DNA of 64,000 nt from Stenotrophomonas maltophilia (GTDB lineage: Bacteria; Pseudomonadota; Gammaproteobacteria; Xanthomonadales; Xanthomonadaceae). The notes beneath the pieces are model-generated. The model saw nothing but the letters and a program-made list of their open reading frames with translations, did not search any database and was not told where the DNA came from. The DNA lies in the NCBI RefSeq assembly GCF_039555535.1, contig NZ_CP154630.1, forward strand, positions 3,051,001 through 3,115,000, given 5' to 3'. Position 1 is the stretch's first letter. Every line of letters starts with the position of its first letter. Below are positions 19,363 to 28,684 of this stretch, one piece after another. Both the position numbers and the translations under genes were made by a program.

Positions 19363-20445
19363 TCAGAGGCGCTCGCCGGTTTCCGCGTTGAAGAAATGCA
19401 GGCCCTGCGGGTGGATCGCTACGCGGATGTCCTCGCCCACCGCAGGCAACGCCTGCGGCGCCACACGCATGGTCAGCGCGTGCTGGCCACTGCTGAGGTT
19501 GACGAATATCTCGTTGCCGACCGGTTCGATGCCTTCAATGCGCGCGCTGAACGCATGCGCATCGTCGGCGGTCGCCGGCTGCAGGTGCTCTGGACGCACG
19601 CCCACCGCGATCGGCTTCTGCAGCCACGCCGGATCGATCGTGGCCTGGCCCAGCGGTGCACGCCAGTCGCCGTCGACCACGGTCACGCCACCGGCGTCGC
19701 CCTGCAGCGTGCCACGCAGCACGTTCATCGCCGGGCTGCCGAGGAAACCGGCCACGAACAGGTTGGCCGGGCGGTCGTACAGCGCCATCGGCGTATCGAT
19801 CTGCTGGATGATGCCGTCCTTCAGCACCACGATGCGCTGGCCCAGGGTCATCGCTTCCACCTGGTCGTGGGTCACGTAGATCATCGTGGTGCCCAGCTTG
19901 CGGTGCAGCTGCGCGATCTCGGTGCGCACGCTGTGGCGCAGCTTGGCGTCGAGGTTGGACAGCGGCTCGTCCAGCAGGAACACCGCCGGCTCGCGCACCA
20001 GCGCACGGCCCAGTGCCACGCGCTGGCGCTGGCCACCGGACATCGCCTTGGGAAGCTTGTCCATCATCTCGGTCAGGCCCAGCGTCTGCGCCGCCTCGGC
20101 GATGCGCTTGTCGATGGTGGCCTTGTCATGGCCGCGCAACTTCAGGCCGAAGGCCAGGTTCTCGGCCACGGTCATATGCGGGTACAGCGCGTAGCTCTGG
20201 AACACCATGGCGATGTCGCGGTCCTTCGGCGCCACGTCGTTGACCACGCGGTCGCCGATGCTCAGCGTGCCGCCGCTGATCTCCTCCAGGCCAGCCACCA
20301 TCCGCAGCAGGGTCGACTTGCCACAGCCGGACGGGCCGACCAGCACCATCAGCTCGCCATCGGCGACCTCGAAGGTGGCGTCCTTCACCGCGACCTGGCC
20401 GTTGTCATAGACCTTGCGCACACCCTGCAACTGCACTTTTGCCAT
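19363..20445 (-). CDS. ugpC: UgpC/MalK-type sugar ABC transporter ATPase
   Basis: 360 residues. Walker A GPSGCGKST (37-45), signature MSGGQRQR, Walker B FLLDEP, then a C-terminal TOBE/MalK regulatory domain (VGVRPEHL, HALTMRV). The ATG at 20445 gives the standard start MAKVQLQGVRKVYDNG. It energises import of a sugar or glycerol-3-phosphate, but no binding protein or permease is encoded in the window, so it is an orphan ATPase that may serve several importers. It is divergent from zwf. Confidence 0.88.
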   Translation of the reverse strand: MAKVQLQGVRKVYDNGQVAVKDATFEVADGELMVLVGPSGCGKSTLLRMVAGLEEISGGTLSIGDRVVNDVAPKDRDIAMVFQSYALYPHMTVAENLAFGLKLRGHDKATIDKRIAEAAQTLGLTEMMDKLPKAMSGGQRQRVALGRALVREPAVFLLDEPLSNLDAKLRHSVRTEIAQLHRKLGTTMIYVTHDQVEAMTLGQRIVVLKDGIIQQIDTPMALYDRPANLFVAGFLGSPAMNVLRGTLQGDAGGVTVVDGDWRAPLGQATIDPAWLQKPIAVGVRPEHLQPATADDAHAFSARIEGIEPVGNEIFVNLSSGQHALTMRVAPQALPAVGEDIRVAIHPQGLHFFNAETGERL

Positions 20446-20576
20446 ATCACCTATCCGGTCCGCCCGAAGCCGGGCTGTCTTTTGGGACTGCCTCGGCCCT
20501 CCCGATGGCAGTGATGATTGCGCGCTTGCCGCATGACGGCGAGCACTGCAATCGAATACAGTTGCCCATTCTGCCA

Positions 20577-20590
20577 TGTAAACGTTTTCA
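20577..20590. promoter_or_regulatory. Candidate LacI/GalR-family operator
   Basis: TGTAAACGTTTTCA is a near-palindrome centred on AACGTT, the form bound by LacI/GalR-family sugar repressors. No such regulator is encoded in the window. Confidence 0.5.
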
Positions 20591-20606
20591 CGTGGCACTA
20601 TCCGAT

Positions 20607-20624
20607 GATCGGTGCGCACCGATC
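20607..20624. promoter_or_regulatory. Perfect 18-bp palindrome, candidate operator
   Basis: GATCGGTGCGCACCGATC lies 16 bp from the LacI-like site. It has no loop and no T run, so it is more likely a protein-binding dyad than a terminator. Confidence 0.4.
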
Positions 20625-20797
20625 TGCGTCGGCGGTGGAACGAAGCTTCCGCCGGGGCAGTGGTTTCGAATGGAACGGTCTCCCGCTACCCCGGAGATCG
20701 CCCCTGACGAACCTCGGACAGGCAGTTGCGCGGATGTCCCCCGAACCCAGCCATGAAGCGATTGACAACGATGTCACCCGGATCTGAAACTCGAGCG

Positions 20798-22234
20798 ATG
20801 CACGACACCCTCTTCCTGTTCGGTGCCACAGGTGATCTGGCCCAGCGCTACCTGTTCCCTTCGCTGCTTCGCCTGCTTGGCGACGGCCTGCTGCCGGAGG
20901 ACTTCCGCATCCGCGCACTGGCCCTGTCCGGGCATGACACCGAAGCCTTCCATGACATCCTGCGCCCGCGCCTGCAGCAGGCCATGCCGATGGCCACGCA
21001 GGACGACATCAGTGCCCTGCTGCGCCGCATCGACTACCGTTCGGTGGACCTGCGCGACGTCGACTCGGTTGCCGCCGCGGTCTCCGACCTGGTGCACCGC
21101 AAGTGCGTCAGCTACCTGGCCATCCCGCCGGGTCTGTACATCTCCACCTGCGAAGGCCTGGCCAAGGGCGGCGCACTTGCCGCACCGGCACGCCTGATGC
21201 TGGAGAAGCCGATCGGCAGCGACAGCGAGAGCGCCGAGGAGATCATCTCCACCATCGGCCAGTGGATCGACGAGGACCGCGTGTTCCGCCTCGACCACTA
21301 CCTGGGCAAGGCGGCGGTGCAGAACCTGATCGCGCTGCGCTTCGGCAACACGCTGCTGGAAGCGGTGTGGAACCGCAACTACATCGAATCGGTGCACATC
21401 CTGGTGGCCGAGAGTGAAGGCGTGGATGGCCGCGATGCCTATTACGCCCGTTCCGGTGCGCTGCGCGACATGGTGCAGAGCCATATCCTGCAGCTGCTGT
21501 GCATGGTGGCGATGGAGCCGCCTGCCTCGCTGGAAGCCGACCGCATCCGCGACGAAAAGGTCAAGGTACTGCGTGCGCTGCGTCCGCTCGATGCCAGGCA
21601 CGCCGCGCGTGACAGCATCCGTGGCCGCTACACCGCCGGCAGCATCAACGGCCAGCCGGCCCAGGCCTACCAGCCGCCGGAAGGCAGCGACGTGGAAACC
21701 TTCGCCGGCGTCACCGCGCATATCGACAACTGGCGCTGGAGCGGCGTGCCGTTCCACCTGGTCACCGGCAAGCGCCTGCCCGAACGCACCACCCGCGTGG
21801 TGGTCACGCTGAAGCCGGTCACCCACTGGCTGTTCGAGCGCCCGCAGCGTGCGCAGGCCGCGCCGAACCGCCTGGTATTCCAGCTGCAGCCGCAGGAGAA
21901 CATCGAACTGGGCCTGATGAGCAGCCTGGCCGGCCCGGAATGGGGCGCGCTGGAACTGCATCCGCTGGAACTGGAACTGTCGGTGCCGACCGGCCTTCAT
22001 CGCCGCATCGCCTACGAACGCCTGTTCCTGGACGCCTTCAACGGCAACCACACCCTGTTCGTGCGCGACGACGAAGTGCGTGCCGCCTGGGCGTGGATCG
22101 ACAGCGTGGCCGATGCCTGGAAGGCAGCCAAGCTGCCGCTCGAACCCTACCCCGCTGGCCAGTGGGGCCCGAGCAACGCAACGGAGTTCCTGCCGCAGGG
22201 CGTGGACGCACCGGACAGCGGAGCCTCGGCATGA
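20798..22234 (+). CDS. zwf: Glucose-6-phosphate 1-dehydrogenase
   Basis: 478 residues. Oxidises glucose-6-phosphate to 6-phosphogluconolactone with NAD(P). Cofactor motif FGATGDLA (8-15), EKPIG (136-140) and the active-site peptide RLDHYLGK (164-171) are intact. Upstream in-frame ATGs at 20771 and 20753 are alternative starts; 20798 gives MHDTLFLFGATGD, and no strong ribosome site decides the matter. Its stop overlaps the glk start (ATGA), opening the chain zwf-glk-pgl. Confidence 0.95.
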   Translation: MHDTLFLFGATGDLAQRYLFPSLLRLLGDGLLPEDFRIRALALSGHDTEAFHDILRPRLQQAMPMATQDDISALLRRIDYRSVDLRDVDSVAAAVSDLVHRKCVSYLAIPPGLYISTCEGLAKGGALAAPARLMLEKPIGSDSESAEEIISTIGQWIDEDRVFRLDHYLGKAAVQNLIALRFGNTLLEAVWNRNYIESVHILVAESEGVDGRDAYYARSGALRDMVQSHILQLLCMVAMEPPASLEADRIRDEKVKVLRALRPLDARHAARDSIRGRYTAGSINGQPAQAYQPPEGSDVETFAGVTAHIDNWRWSGVPFHLVTGKRLPERTTRVVVTLKPVTHWLFERPQRAQAAPNRLVFQLQPQENIELGLMSSLAGPEWGALELHPLELELSVPTGLHRRIAYERLFLDAFNGNHTLFVRDDEVRAAWAWIDSVADAWKAAKLPLEPYPAGQWGPSNATEFLPQGVDAPDSGASA

Positions 22235-23238
22235 GTGCCAGCTCGCAGCCGGTGCTGGTCGCCGACATCGGTGGCACCAATGCGCGCTTCGCCCTGGCCG
22301 ACACCTCGCTGGACGCGCCATTGCTGAAGGAGAGCATCCGCGAATACGCAGTGACGGAGTTCCCGTCGCTGGGGGATGCCGCGCACCACCACCTGGAACA
22401 GATCGGTGCCACCGCAAGCCGCGGCGTGTTCGCGGTTGCCGGGCGTGTCGACGGCGACGAGGCACGCATCACCAATCATCCGTGGGTGATCTCGCGCAGC
22501 CGTACCGCAGCAATGCTGGGCTTCAACGAACTGCACCTGATCAACGACTTCGCCGCGCAGGCGATGGCGATCTCGCTGCTGCAACCCGACGACGTGGTCC
22601 AGGTGGGCGGTGCCGCCTGGGTGCCGGGCAAGCCGGGCCAACCGCGCAACTACGCGGTGATCGGGCCGGGTACCGGCCTCGGTGTCGGTGGTCTGATCCT
22701 GCGTCACGGCCGCTGCTATCCGCTGGAAACCGAAGGCGGCCATGTAAGCTTCCCACCGGGTACTCCGGAAGAGATCCGCATCCTGGAGATCCTCTCCGAG
22801 CAGTTCGGGCGCGTCTCCAACGAGCGGCTGATCTGCGGCCCCGGCCTGGTCAACATCCATCGCGCGGTGTGCGAGATGGCCGGCATCGATCCGGGCCAGC
22901 TGCAACCGGTGGACGTGACCGCCCGCGCCCTGCATGGCGATCCGCAGGCAATGCGCACCGTCGATGTGTTCTGCGCGGTGTTCGGCGCCATTGCCGGCGA
23001 CCTGGTACTGACCCAAGGCGCCTGGGACGGCGTGTTCCTGACCGGCGGACTGACCCCGAAGATGCTCGATTCACTGCAGCACTCCGGGTTCCGCCAGCGC
23101 TTCGAACACAAGGGGCGGTTCTCTTCGATCATGGCGCGGGTTCCGTCGCTGGCCGTGATGCATCCTCACGCCGGGCTGCTGGGCGCCGCTGCCTATGCCG
23201 CCGACGCCGAACGTGACGCACCAGGAGTTGCCGCATGA
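22231..23238 (+). CDS. glk: Glucokinase
   Basis: 335 residues, the bacterial Glk family rather than ROK. ATP motif DIGGTNARFAL (12-22), hexose-binding LINDFAAQA and ETEGGHVSF, and GPGTGLG are all present. Phosphorylates glucose. It overlaps both zwf and pgl by four bases, so the three enzymes that turn glucose into 6-phosphogluconate are translated as one coupled set. Confidence 0.94.
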   Translation: MSASSQPVLVADIGGTNARFALADTSLDAPLLKESIREYAVTEFPSLGDAAHHHLEQIGATASRGVFAVAGRVDGDEARITNHPWVISRSRTAAMLGFNELHLINDFAAQAMAISLLQPDDVVQVGGAAWVPGKPGQPRNYAVIGPGTGLGVGGLILRHGRCYPLETEGGHVSFPPGTPEEIRILEILSEQFGRVSNERLICGPGLVNIHRAVCEMAGIDPGQLQPVDVTARALHGDPQAMRTVDVFCAVFGAIAGDLVLTQGAWDGVFLTGGLTPKMLDSLQHSGFRQRFEHKGRFSSIMARVPSLAVMHPHAGLLGAAAYAADAERDAPGVAA

Positions 23239-23957
23239 GCCCCACCTTCCACGACGACCGCATCGATTTCATCCACCACGGCGATGCCGATGGCTGGATC
23301 GAAGCGGTAGCCGCCGAGATGGCGCAGACCCTCAACCACGACATCAATGAAGTGGGCCGCGCGCGCATCCTGCTGTCCGGTGGCACCACGCCGGCACCGG
23401 TGTATCAGGCGCTGGCCGAACTGGACGTGCACTGGGACCGGGTTGAAGTGAGCCTGGCCGACGAGCGCTGGCTGTCGCCGCAGGATCGCGACAGCAATGC
23501 CTGGCTGGTGCGCGAACACCTGCTCAAGCGCGCCGAGGGTGCCCACTTCGATCCGCTTGTGCGGATTGGCAAGCCGCTGCCGGAATGCGTCTACACCGCC
23601 AACCTGCAGGCCCAGCACAGCCAACCGCCGAGCCTGGTGGCACTTGGCATGGGCAACGACGGCCACACCGCCTCGCTGTTCCCGGGTTCGAAGGACCTGG
23701 CCCGTGCACTGGAAAGCACCCTGCCCTACGCAGCGCTGGATGCCACCGGCTGCCCGGGCGCGAACCAGTGGCCGCTGCGCATCACGCTGACCCCGCACGG
23801 CCTGCGCCAGTGCCGCCAGCGCCTGCTGCTGCTGCGCGGCAAGCAGAAGCTGCAGGTGCTGCGCCAGGCGCTGGATAGCAACAACGCCCAGCAGTACCCG
23901 ATCCTCAATGCGATCAACCTGGACGGCGCGCGCCTGCGCGTCCACTGGGCTGATTGA
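23235..23957 (+). CDS. pgl: 6-phosphogluconolactonase
   Basis: 240 residues of the DevB/SOL family. LLSGGTTPAPVYQAL (N-terminal phosphosugar site), DERW and GMGNDGHTASLFP (the family signature) are clear. Hydrolyses 6-phosphogluconolactone. ATGA overlap with glk; 57 bp to edd. Confidence 0.94.
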   Translation: MSPTFHDDRIDFIHHGDADGWIEAVAAEMAQTLNHDINEVGRARILLSGGTTPAPVYQALAELDVHWDRVEVSLADERWLSPQDRDSNAWLVREHLLKRAEGAHFDPLVRIGKPLPECVYTANLQAQHSQPPSLVALGMGNDGHTASLFPGSKDLARALESTLPYAALDATGCPGANQWPLRITLTPHGLRQCRQRLLLLRGKQKLQVLRQALDSNNAQQYPILNAINLDGARLRVHWAD

Positions 23958-24014
23958 TGTCGGCGGCGGCGCATGCCGCCGCTTGCCTCTCGCCACCACG
24001 AACGCCGGTAGCCA

Positions 24015-25931
24015 ATGAGCCTCCATCCGCAACTGCAAGCCATCACTGAGCGCGTCATCCGCCGCAGCGCCGCCTCGCGTGCCGCCTATCTGGCCGCGAT
24101 CGACGCCTCCCTGCGCGAGGGCCCGTTCCGCAGCCGCCTGAGCTGCGGCAACCTCGCCCACGGATTCGCCGCCTGCGGCGGCACCGACAAGAGCCGCCTG
24201 CGCGGTGGCGTGACGCCGAACCTGGGCATCATCACCGCCTACAACGACATGCTGTCGGCGCACCAGCCGTTCGAAACCTATCCCGAGCAGATCCGCGAGA
24301 TCGCCCGCGAACTGGGCGCCACCGCGCAGGTGGCCGGCGGCGTGCCGGCGATGTGCGACGGCGTCACCCAGGGCCGTGGCGGCATGGAACTGTCGCTGTT
24401 CTCGCGCGATGTGATCGCACAGGCGACCGCCATCGGGCTCAGCCATGACATGTTCGACACCACCGTCTACCTCGGCGTGTGCGACAAGATCGTGCCGGGC
24501 CTGCTGATCGGCGCGCTGGCCTTCGGCCACCTGCCGGCGGTGTTCGTGCCGGCCGGCCCGATGACCCCGGGCATCCCGAACAAGCAGAAAGCCGAAGTCC
24601 GCGAGCGCTATGCTGCCGGCGAAGCCACCCGCGAAGAACTGCTGGAAGCCGAGTCCGCCTCGTACCACGGCGCCGGCACCTGCACCTTCTACGGCACCGC
24701 CAATTCCAACCAGGTACTGCTGGAAGCGATGGGCGTGCAGCTGCCGGGTGCGTCGTTCGTCAACCCGGGCACGCCGCTGCGCGATGCACTGACCCGCGAA
24801 GCCACCGAACGCGCGCTGGACATCACCGCGCTGGGCGATGACTTCCGTCCGCTGGGCCGCATCATCGACGAGCGCGCGATCATCAACGCGGTCATCGCGC
24901 TGATGGCCACCGGCGGTTCGACCAACCACACCATCCATTGGATCGCGGTGGCACGTGCCGCCGGCATCGTGCTGACCTGGGACGATTTCGACGAGCTGTC
25001 GCAGCTGATCCCACTGCTGGCCCGCGTCTATCCGAACGGCGATGCCGACGTGAACCGTTTCGCTGCGGCCGGCGGCCCGGCGTTCGTGTTCGGCGAGCTG
25101 ATCAAGGCCGGCCTGATGCACGGCGACCTCGTGAGCGTGGCGCGCGGCGGCATGGCCGACTACGCGCGCGAACCGCAGCTGCGCGACGGCCAGCTGGTCT
25201 ACCTGCCAGGCCTGGAACGCAGCGCCGATGACGAAGTGGTGCGCGGTGTCGACAACCCGTTCGAACACCAAGGTGGCCTGCGCCTGCTGCGCGGCAACCT
25301 GGGCAAGTCGCTGATCAAGCTGTCGGCGGTGAAGCCGCAGTACCGCACGATCGAAGCACCGGCGGTGGTGGTGGATGCACCGCAGGTGTTGAACAAGCTG
25401 CACGCCGGTGGCCTGCTGCCGCAGGATTTCGTGGCGGTGGTGCGCTACCAGGGCCCGCGTGCCAACGGCATGCCGGAACTGCATTCGCTGGCGCCGCTGC
25501 TGGGCCTGCTGCAGAACCAGGGCCGGCGCGTGGCGCTGGTCACCGACGGCCGCCTGTCCGGCGCCTCGGGCAAGATCCCGGCGGCCATCCATGTGACGCC
25601 GGAAGCGGCGCGTGGTGGCCCGCTTGCCAAGGTGCGCGAAGGCGACATGATCCGCTTGGATGGCGAGGCTGGCACGCTGGAAGTGCTGGTGGATGCGGCG
25701 GAATGGGCCGCACGTTCGCTGGCACCGAACACCGCGCCGGCCGCGCATGATCTGGGCCGCAATCTGTTCGCGATCAACCGTCGCGTGGTGGGTCCGGCGG
25801 ACCAGGGGGCGATCTCGATTTCGTGCGGGCCGGCGGCGGCCGATGGCGGGCCGTGGGATTACGACGCGGAGTATGAGCTGGGGCACGATGCGGCCGCGGC
25901 GGCGGCGCCGCATGAGGCGAAGGACGCCTGA
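24015..25931 (+). CDS. edd: Phosphogluconate dehydratase
   Basis: 638 residues of the IlvD/Edd family. Dehydrates 6-phosphogluconate to KDPG. Fe-S ligands are expected in CDGVTQG and CDKIVPG, with GTADSNQ-like GTANSNQ and the GGSTNH segment following. The C-terminal [16 protein letters not shown] is the substrate-site signature. It is complete and of normal length. Its downstream side carries cruciform copy B before eda. Confidence 0.97.
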   Translation: MSLHPQLQAITERVIRRSAASRAAYLAAIDASLREGPFRSRLSCGNLAHGFAACGGTDKSRLRGGVTPNLGIITAYNDMLSAHQPFETYPEQIREIARELGATAQVAGGVPAMCDGVTQGRGGMELSLFSRDVIAQATAIGLSHDMFDTTVYLGVCDKIVPGLLIGALAFGHLPAVFVPAGPMTPGIPNKQKAEVRERYAAGEATREELLEAESASYHGAGTCTFYGTANSNQVLLEAMGVQLPGASFVNPGTPLRDALTREATERALDITALGDDFRPLGRIIDERAIINAVIALMATGGSTNHTIHWIAVARAAGIVLTWDDFDELSQLIPLLARVYPNGDADVNRFAAAGGPAFVFGELIKAGLMHGDLVSVARGGMADYAREPQLRDGQLVYLPGLERSADDEVVRGVDNPFEHQGGLRLLRGNLGKSLIKLSAVKPQYRTIEAPAVVVDAPQVLNKLHAGGLLPQDFVAVVRYQGPRANGMPELHSLAPLLGLLQNQGRRVALVTDGRLSGASGKIPAAIHVTPEAARGGPLAKVREGDMIRLDGEAGTLEVLVDAAEWAARSLAPNTAPAAHDLGRNLFAINRRVVGPADQGAISISCGPAAADGGPWDYDAEYELGHDAAAAAAPHEAKDA

Positions 25932-25961
25932 AGCGAAAAGCCGCGGCAGGCTTCCCGGCCT

Positions 25962-26065
25962 GGGCAGTAGAGCGCCCTGGCCGGGACACGCCGTAAACCC
26001 ATCCATGGGGGCTCGATCGCGGCATCCATGCCGCTCACGGTCCCGGCCAGGGCGCTCTACTGCCC
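25962..26065 (+). repeat. Cruciform element, copy B (between edd and eda)
   Basis: Perfect 26-bp arms: 25962-25987 and 26040-26065, starting GGGCAGTAGAGCGCCC. The core reads CGTAAACCCATCCATGG and then GGCATCCATGCCG, each half a hairpin. The 3' flank TTGGACAATTCCC matches the family boundary CTGACAGTTTCC loosely. It splits what would otherwise be an edd-eda operon. Confidence 0.85.
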
Positions 26066-26136
26066 TTGGACAATTCCCGGCGCGTCATCTGCGCTGCGGC
26101 CACTGAATCAAGAAGAGCAAAGGCAAGGGCAAAAGC

Positions 26137-26796
26137 ATGGGTATCGAACAACATCAGGTGAAGGCGGCGGAGCTGTTGCATGCGGCGGGCATCCTGCCGG
26201 TCGTGACGATTCATACGCTGGACCAGGCGCGGGCGGTCAGTGCGGCGCTGCTGGAAGGTGGTTTGCCGGCCATCGAGCTGACGCTGCGGACGCCGGTGGC
26301 GATGGAAGCGCTGGCGATGCTCAAGCGTGAGCTGCCGGATGTAGTGGTGGGCGCGGGCACGGTGCTGACTGTGGAGCAGATGCAGCAGTCCATCGACGCG
26401 GGTGCGGATTTCCTGGTGACCCCGGGCACACCGCCAGCGCTGGCTGATGCACTGGCCGCTGCTCCGCTGCCGGTGGTACCGGGCGCGGCCACGCCGACCG
26501 AGCTGCTGTCGCTCTACGCGCGCGGCTTCCGCGTGTGCAAGCTGTTCCCGGCCACGGCCGTAGGCGGGCTGGCAATGATCAAGGGCCTGGCCGGCCCGGT
26601 CGCCGACCTCAAGCTGTGCCCGACCGGTGGCATCACCGAAAATACCGCTGCCGAGTACCTTGAGCAGAAGAACGTGGTCTGCATCGGTGGTTCGTGGATG
26701 GTGCCGGGCAACTGGATCGCCGACGGCGAATGGGACAAGGTGCGCGCCAGCGCCGCCGACGCCGCGAAGATCATCAAGCGCGTTCGCGGCCACTGA
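26137..26796 (+). CDS. eda: KDPG/KHG aldolase
   Basis: 219 residues. Cleaves 2-keto-3-deoxy-6-phosphogluconate to pyruvate and glyceraldehyde-3-phosphate. Schiff-base lysine K135 in CKLFPA, catalytic E47 in AIELTLRT, and VGAGTVL and the phosphate-binding GGI are conserved. It closes the Entner-Doudoroff set, 205 bp after edd. Confidence 0.96.
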   Translation: MGIEQHQVKAAELLHAAGILPVVTIHTLDQARAVSAALLEGGLPAIELTLRTPVAMEALAMLKRELPDVVVGAGTVLTVEQMQQSIDAGADFLVTPGTPPALADALAAAPLPVVPGAATPTELLSLYARGFRVCKLFPATAVGGLAMIKGLAGPVADLKLCPTGGITENTAAEYLEQKNVVCIGGSWMVPGNWIADGEWDKVRASAADAAKIIKRVRGH

Positions 26797-26806
26797 CAAG
26801 AGGATC

Positions 26807-26847
26807 GGGGTCGGATCCCTTTCCCGTCGGGAAAGGGATCCGACCCC
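26807..26847. terminator. GGGGTCGG inverted repeat, likely eda terminator
   Basis: A 20-bp perfect stem starting GGGGTCGGATCCCTTTCCCG with a single-base centre, 10 bp after the eda stop. It belongs to the GGGGTCAG family, with its own inner sequence. There is no T run, so termination is inferred from place and strength of the stem. Confidence 0.65.
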
Positions 26848-26928
26848 CAACTACGAGCGCGCGCAGCGCGCGACCCGCTCCTGCTCTTCCTTCTTCATTC
26901 CGCGGTGGACGCGCACGGAAACTGTCCG

Positions 26929-27034
26929 TGGCCCTGCGGAGGGATTGCGCAGGGGCGTAAGCGCCATGGATGGCGCGCCCGAGCCTCCAGGGATGGATTC
27001 ACGGCATCCCCTGCGCAATCCCTCCGCAGGGCCA
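26929..27034 (-). repeat. Cruciform element, copy C
   Basis: Perfect 27-bp arms (26929-26955 and 27008-27034) starting TGGCCCTGCGGAGGG. The core is in reverse orientation and more diverged: GCGCCATGGATGGCGC for the first hairpin, CCAGGGATGG in the second, then TTCACGGCAT. The left flank CGGAAACTGTCCG is the boundary motif. Confidence 0.85.
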
Positions 27035-27087
27035 ACCACACGAATCCTGCCGCACACCGCGAGGGACTCAGCCGTTGGCCGAATCCC

Positions 27088-27735
27088 CTACAGCGGCCGT
27101 GCCGGATCCACCAGCCCGTACTGGCTGGCCATCCGCGCCAACGCGATGTTGTCGTGGATCCCCATCTTCTCGAACAGCCGCGCCTTGTGCGTGTTGACCG
27201 TCTTCGCACTCAGGCTCAGGCGCCGCGCGATGTCTTCCTGGCGCAGGCCCTGGGTCAGCAACAGCGCCACCTCAAGCTCGCGCGGCGACAGGTTGTCGAA
27301 CGGCGAACCATTGCCTTCCACCGTCGACAGCGCCAGATTCTGCGCGATGCTGGTGCCCAGGTAGCGACGACCGGCCGCCACATCACGCACCGCACGCAGC
27401 AGTTCCTGCGCATCGCAGCCCTTGCCGATGTAACCGGCCGCGCCGGCTTCGAGCAGGCGCTTGGGCAGCGGGCCGTCTTCCAGTACCGACACGATCACCA
27501 CGCGGGTATTGCGGTGGCTGCGGACGATGCGCTCGGTCACTTCCATGCCGCTCACGCCCGGCAGATGCAGGTCGCACAGCACCACGTCCGGCAACAGCTG
27601 TCGGACCTCGCGCAGTGCGTCCTCACCGGTCTCGGCTTCGCCCACCACCTCGATGTCGGTTTCCCCCGACAGAATCATCTTCATACCGGTGCGGACCAGT
27701 GCGTGGTCATCCACCAGGTAGACTCGAATCGTCAT
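27088..27735 (-). CDS. GacA/UvrY-like response regulator
   Basis: 215 residues. An N-terminal receiver domain with acidic D9-D10, phospho-acceptor D55 (LCDLHLPG) and the K-bearing GKG turn is followed by a LuxR-type helix-turn-helix (LSPRELEVALLLTQGLRQEDIA, TVNTHKARLFEKMGI). The full-length similarity is to GacA/UvrY, which activates small regulatory RNAs controlling Rsm/Csr. No sensor kinase is adjacent. Function is inferred from family resemblance. Confidence 0.85.
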   Translation of the reverse strand: MTIRVYLVDDHALVRTGMKMILSGETDIEVVGEAETGEDALREVRQLLPDVVLCDLHLPGVSGMEVTERIVRSHRNTRVVIVSVLEDGPLPKRLLEAGAAGYIGKGCDAQELLRAVRDVAAGRRYLGTSIAQNLALSTVEGNGSPFDNLSPRELEVALLLTQGLRQEDIARRLSLSAKTVNTHKARLFEKMGIHDNIALARMASQYGLVDPARPL

Positions 27736-27934
27736 TCACGTACCTCTTCGAATGCGGCCATTGCAGGTCAAGCTAGGCAGGGTGCCGATACCCTGCAAGC
27801 GCGTCCGGAATGTGGCGCCGGCGATCTGCCTTGCGCATCACATAACCGCGCGTTGTGCTTGCCCCTGTCTTGCAGAACCTGCTGCAACGAAACAACTGAT
27901 CTATCACGTAGACGTCCCTCAAGGGCCATCCACG

Positions 27935-28684
27935 TCAAACCCCCTGTGGTGGTGCTTCGCTGGCCTTCGCTGGCGGCGGGCCGTGACGTCGCCAAGGGTG
28001 CCGGCGACTGAACATGACCAGATAGCACCCTACCACCCAAACCAGCGCGGCACACCATCCGGCCAGGATGTCGGAGGGGTAATGCACCCCCAGGTAGACC
28101 CGCGACACACTGACCAGCAGGCTGAACGCGGGTGCCAGCATCAGGACCGGCCAGCGCCAGCGGGTGTTCCAGGCCAGCAGCACCAGGGTCACCGCCAGGG
28201 TCATCGAGCCCATCGCGTGCCCGCTGGGGAAGCTGAACGTCGACTCCGGCGCAATCGATTCCCACAGGCTGGGGCGCTGGCGCTGGAAGAACTGCTTGCT
28301 GCCCATGTTCAGCAGCGCCGATCCCACGAAGCTGACCGCGACGAAGGTCGCCTCGCGCCAGCGCCGGAAGCCCAGCAGCGCGCCGATGATCAGCACGTCG
28401 GCCGGGATCAGGAACCACTCGTAGCCCAGTTTCGAGATGAGCACGAAGAAACGGTCCAGCCACGGCGAATGCAGACCATGCATCTGCCACAGCAGGGGCG
28501 CGTCGAAATGGAACGATTCAAACTCGTGCACTTCGTCCGCCAGGGCAACAAAGCCTGCCAACGGCAGCAGTAGGCCACCGAACAACAGGACCAGGCGCCA
28601 GGCGTTGCGCGCCATCCAGTGGCGGAAGCCGGAGGCGGACTCCGGTGCGGCGAGGATCGCAGGCTTATCCGGCGCTTCGGACAT
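27935..28684 (-). CDS. PAP2-family membrane phosphatase
   Basis: 249 residues with six hydrophobic segments. The three catalytic motifs are [13 protein letters not shown] and [12 protein letters not shown], the phosphatidic-acid phosphatase 2 triad. It probably dephosphorylates a lipid phosphate such as undecaprenyl pyrophosphate or phosphatidate at the periplasmic side; which one is not visible. The C-terminus is basic and disordered. It overlaps the end of ispG by 20 bases. Confidence 0.88.
   Translation of the reverse strand: MSEAPDKPAILAAPESASGFRHWMARNAWRLVLLFGGLLLPLAGFVALADEVHEFESFHFDAPLLWQMHGLHSPWLDRFFVLISKLGYEWFLIPADVLIIGALLGFRRWREATFVAVSFVGSALLNMGSKQFFQRQRPSLWESIAPESTFSFPSGHAMGSMTLAVTLVLLAWNTRWRWPVLMLAPAFSLLVSVSRVYLGVHYPSDILAGWCAALVWVVGCYLVMFSRRHPWRRHGPPPAKASEAPPQGV

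Larger units (their letters stand above)
20446..20797. promoter_or_regulatory. Divergent control region between ugpC and zwf
   Basis: About 350 bp without a gene. It contains TGTAAACGTTTTCA at 20577 and GATCGGTGCGCACCGATC at 20607, listed separately. A region this long between a transporter ATPase and the Entner-Doudoroff operon is the natural place for sugar-responsive control. Confidence 0.6.

Noticed and set aside
20726..20797. Longer N-terminus for Zwf starting at 20726 or 20753
   Set aside because: The added residues are not family-like; the choice between 20771 and 20798 is left open in the entry.
23193..26006. A 937-codon open frame on the minus strand opposite pgl and edd
   Set aside because: It is the antisense shadow of real genes in high-GC DNA: its product is rich in Arg, His, Gln and Ala, has no family motif, and the plus-strand genes carry complete enzyme signatures.
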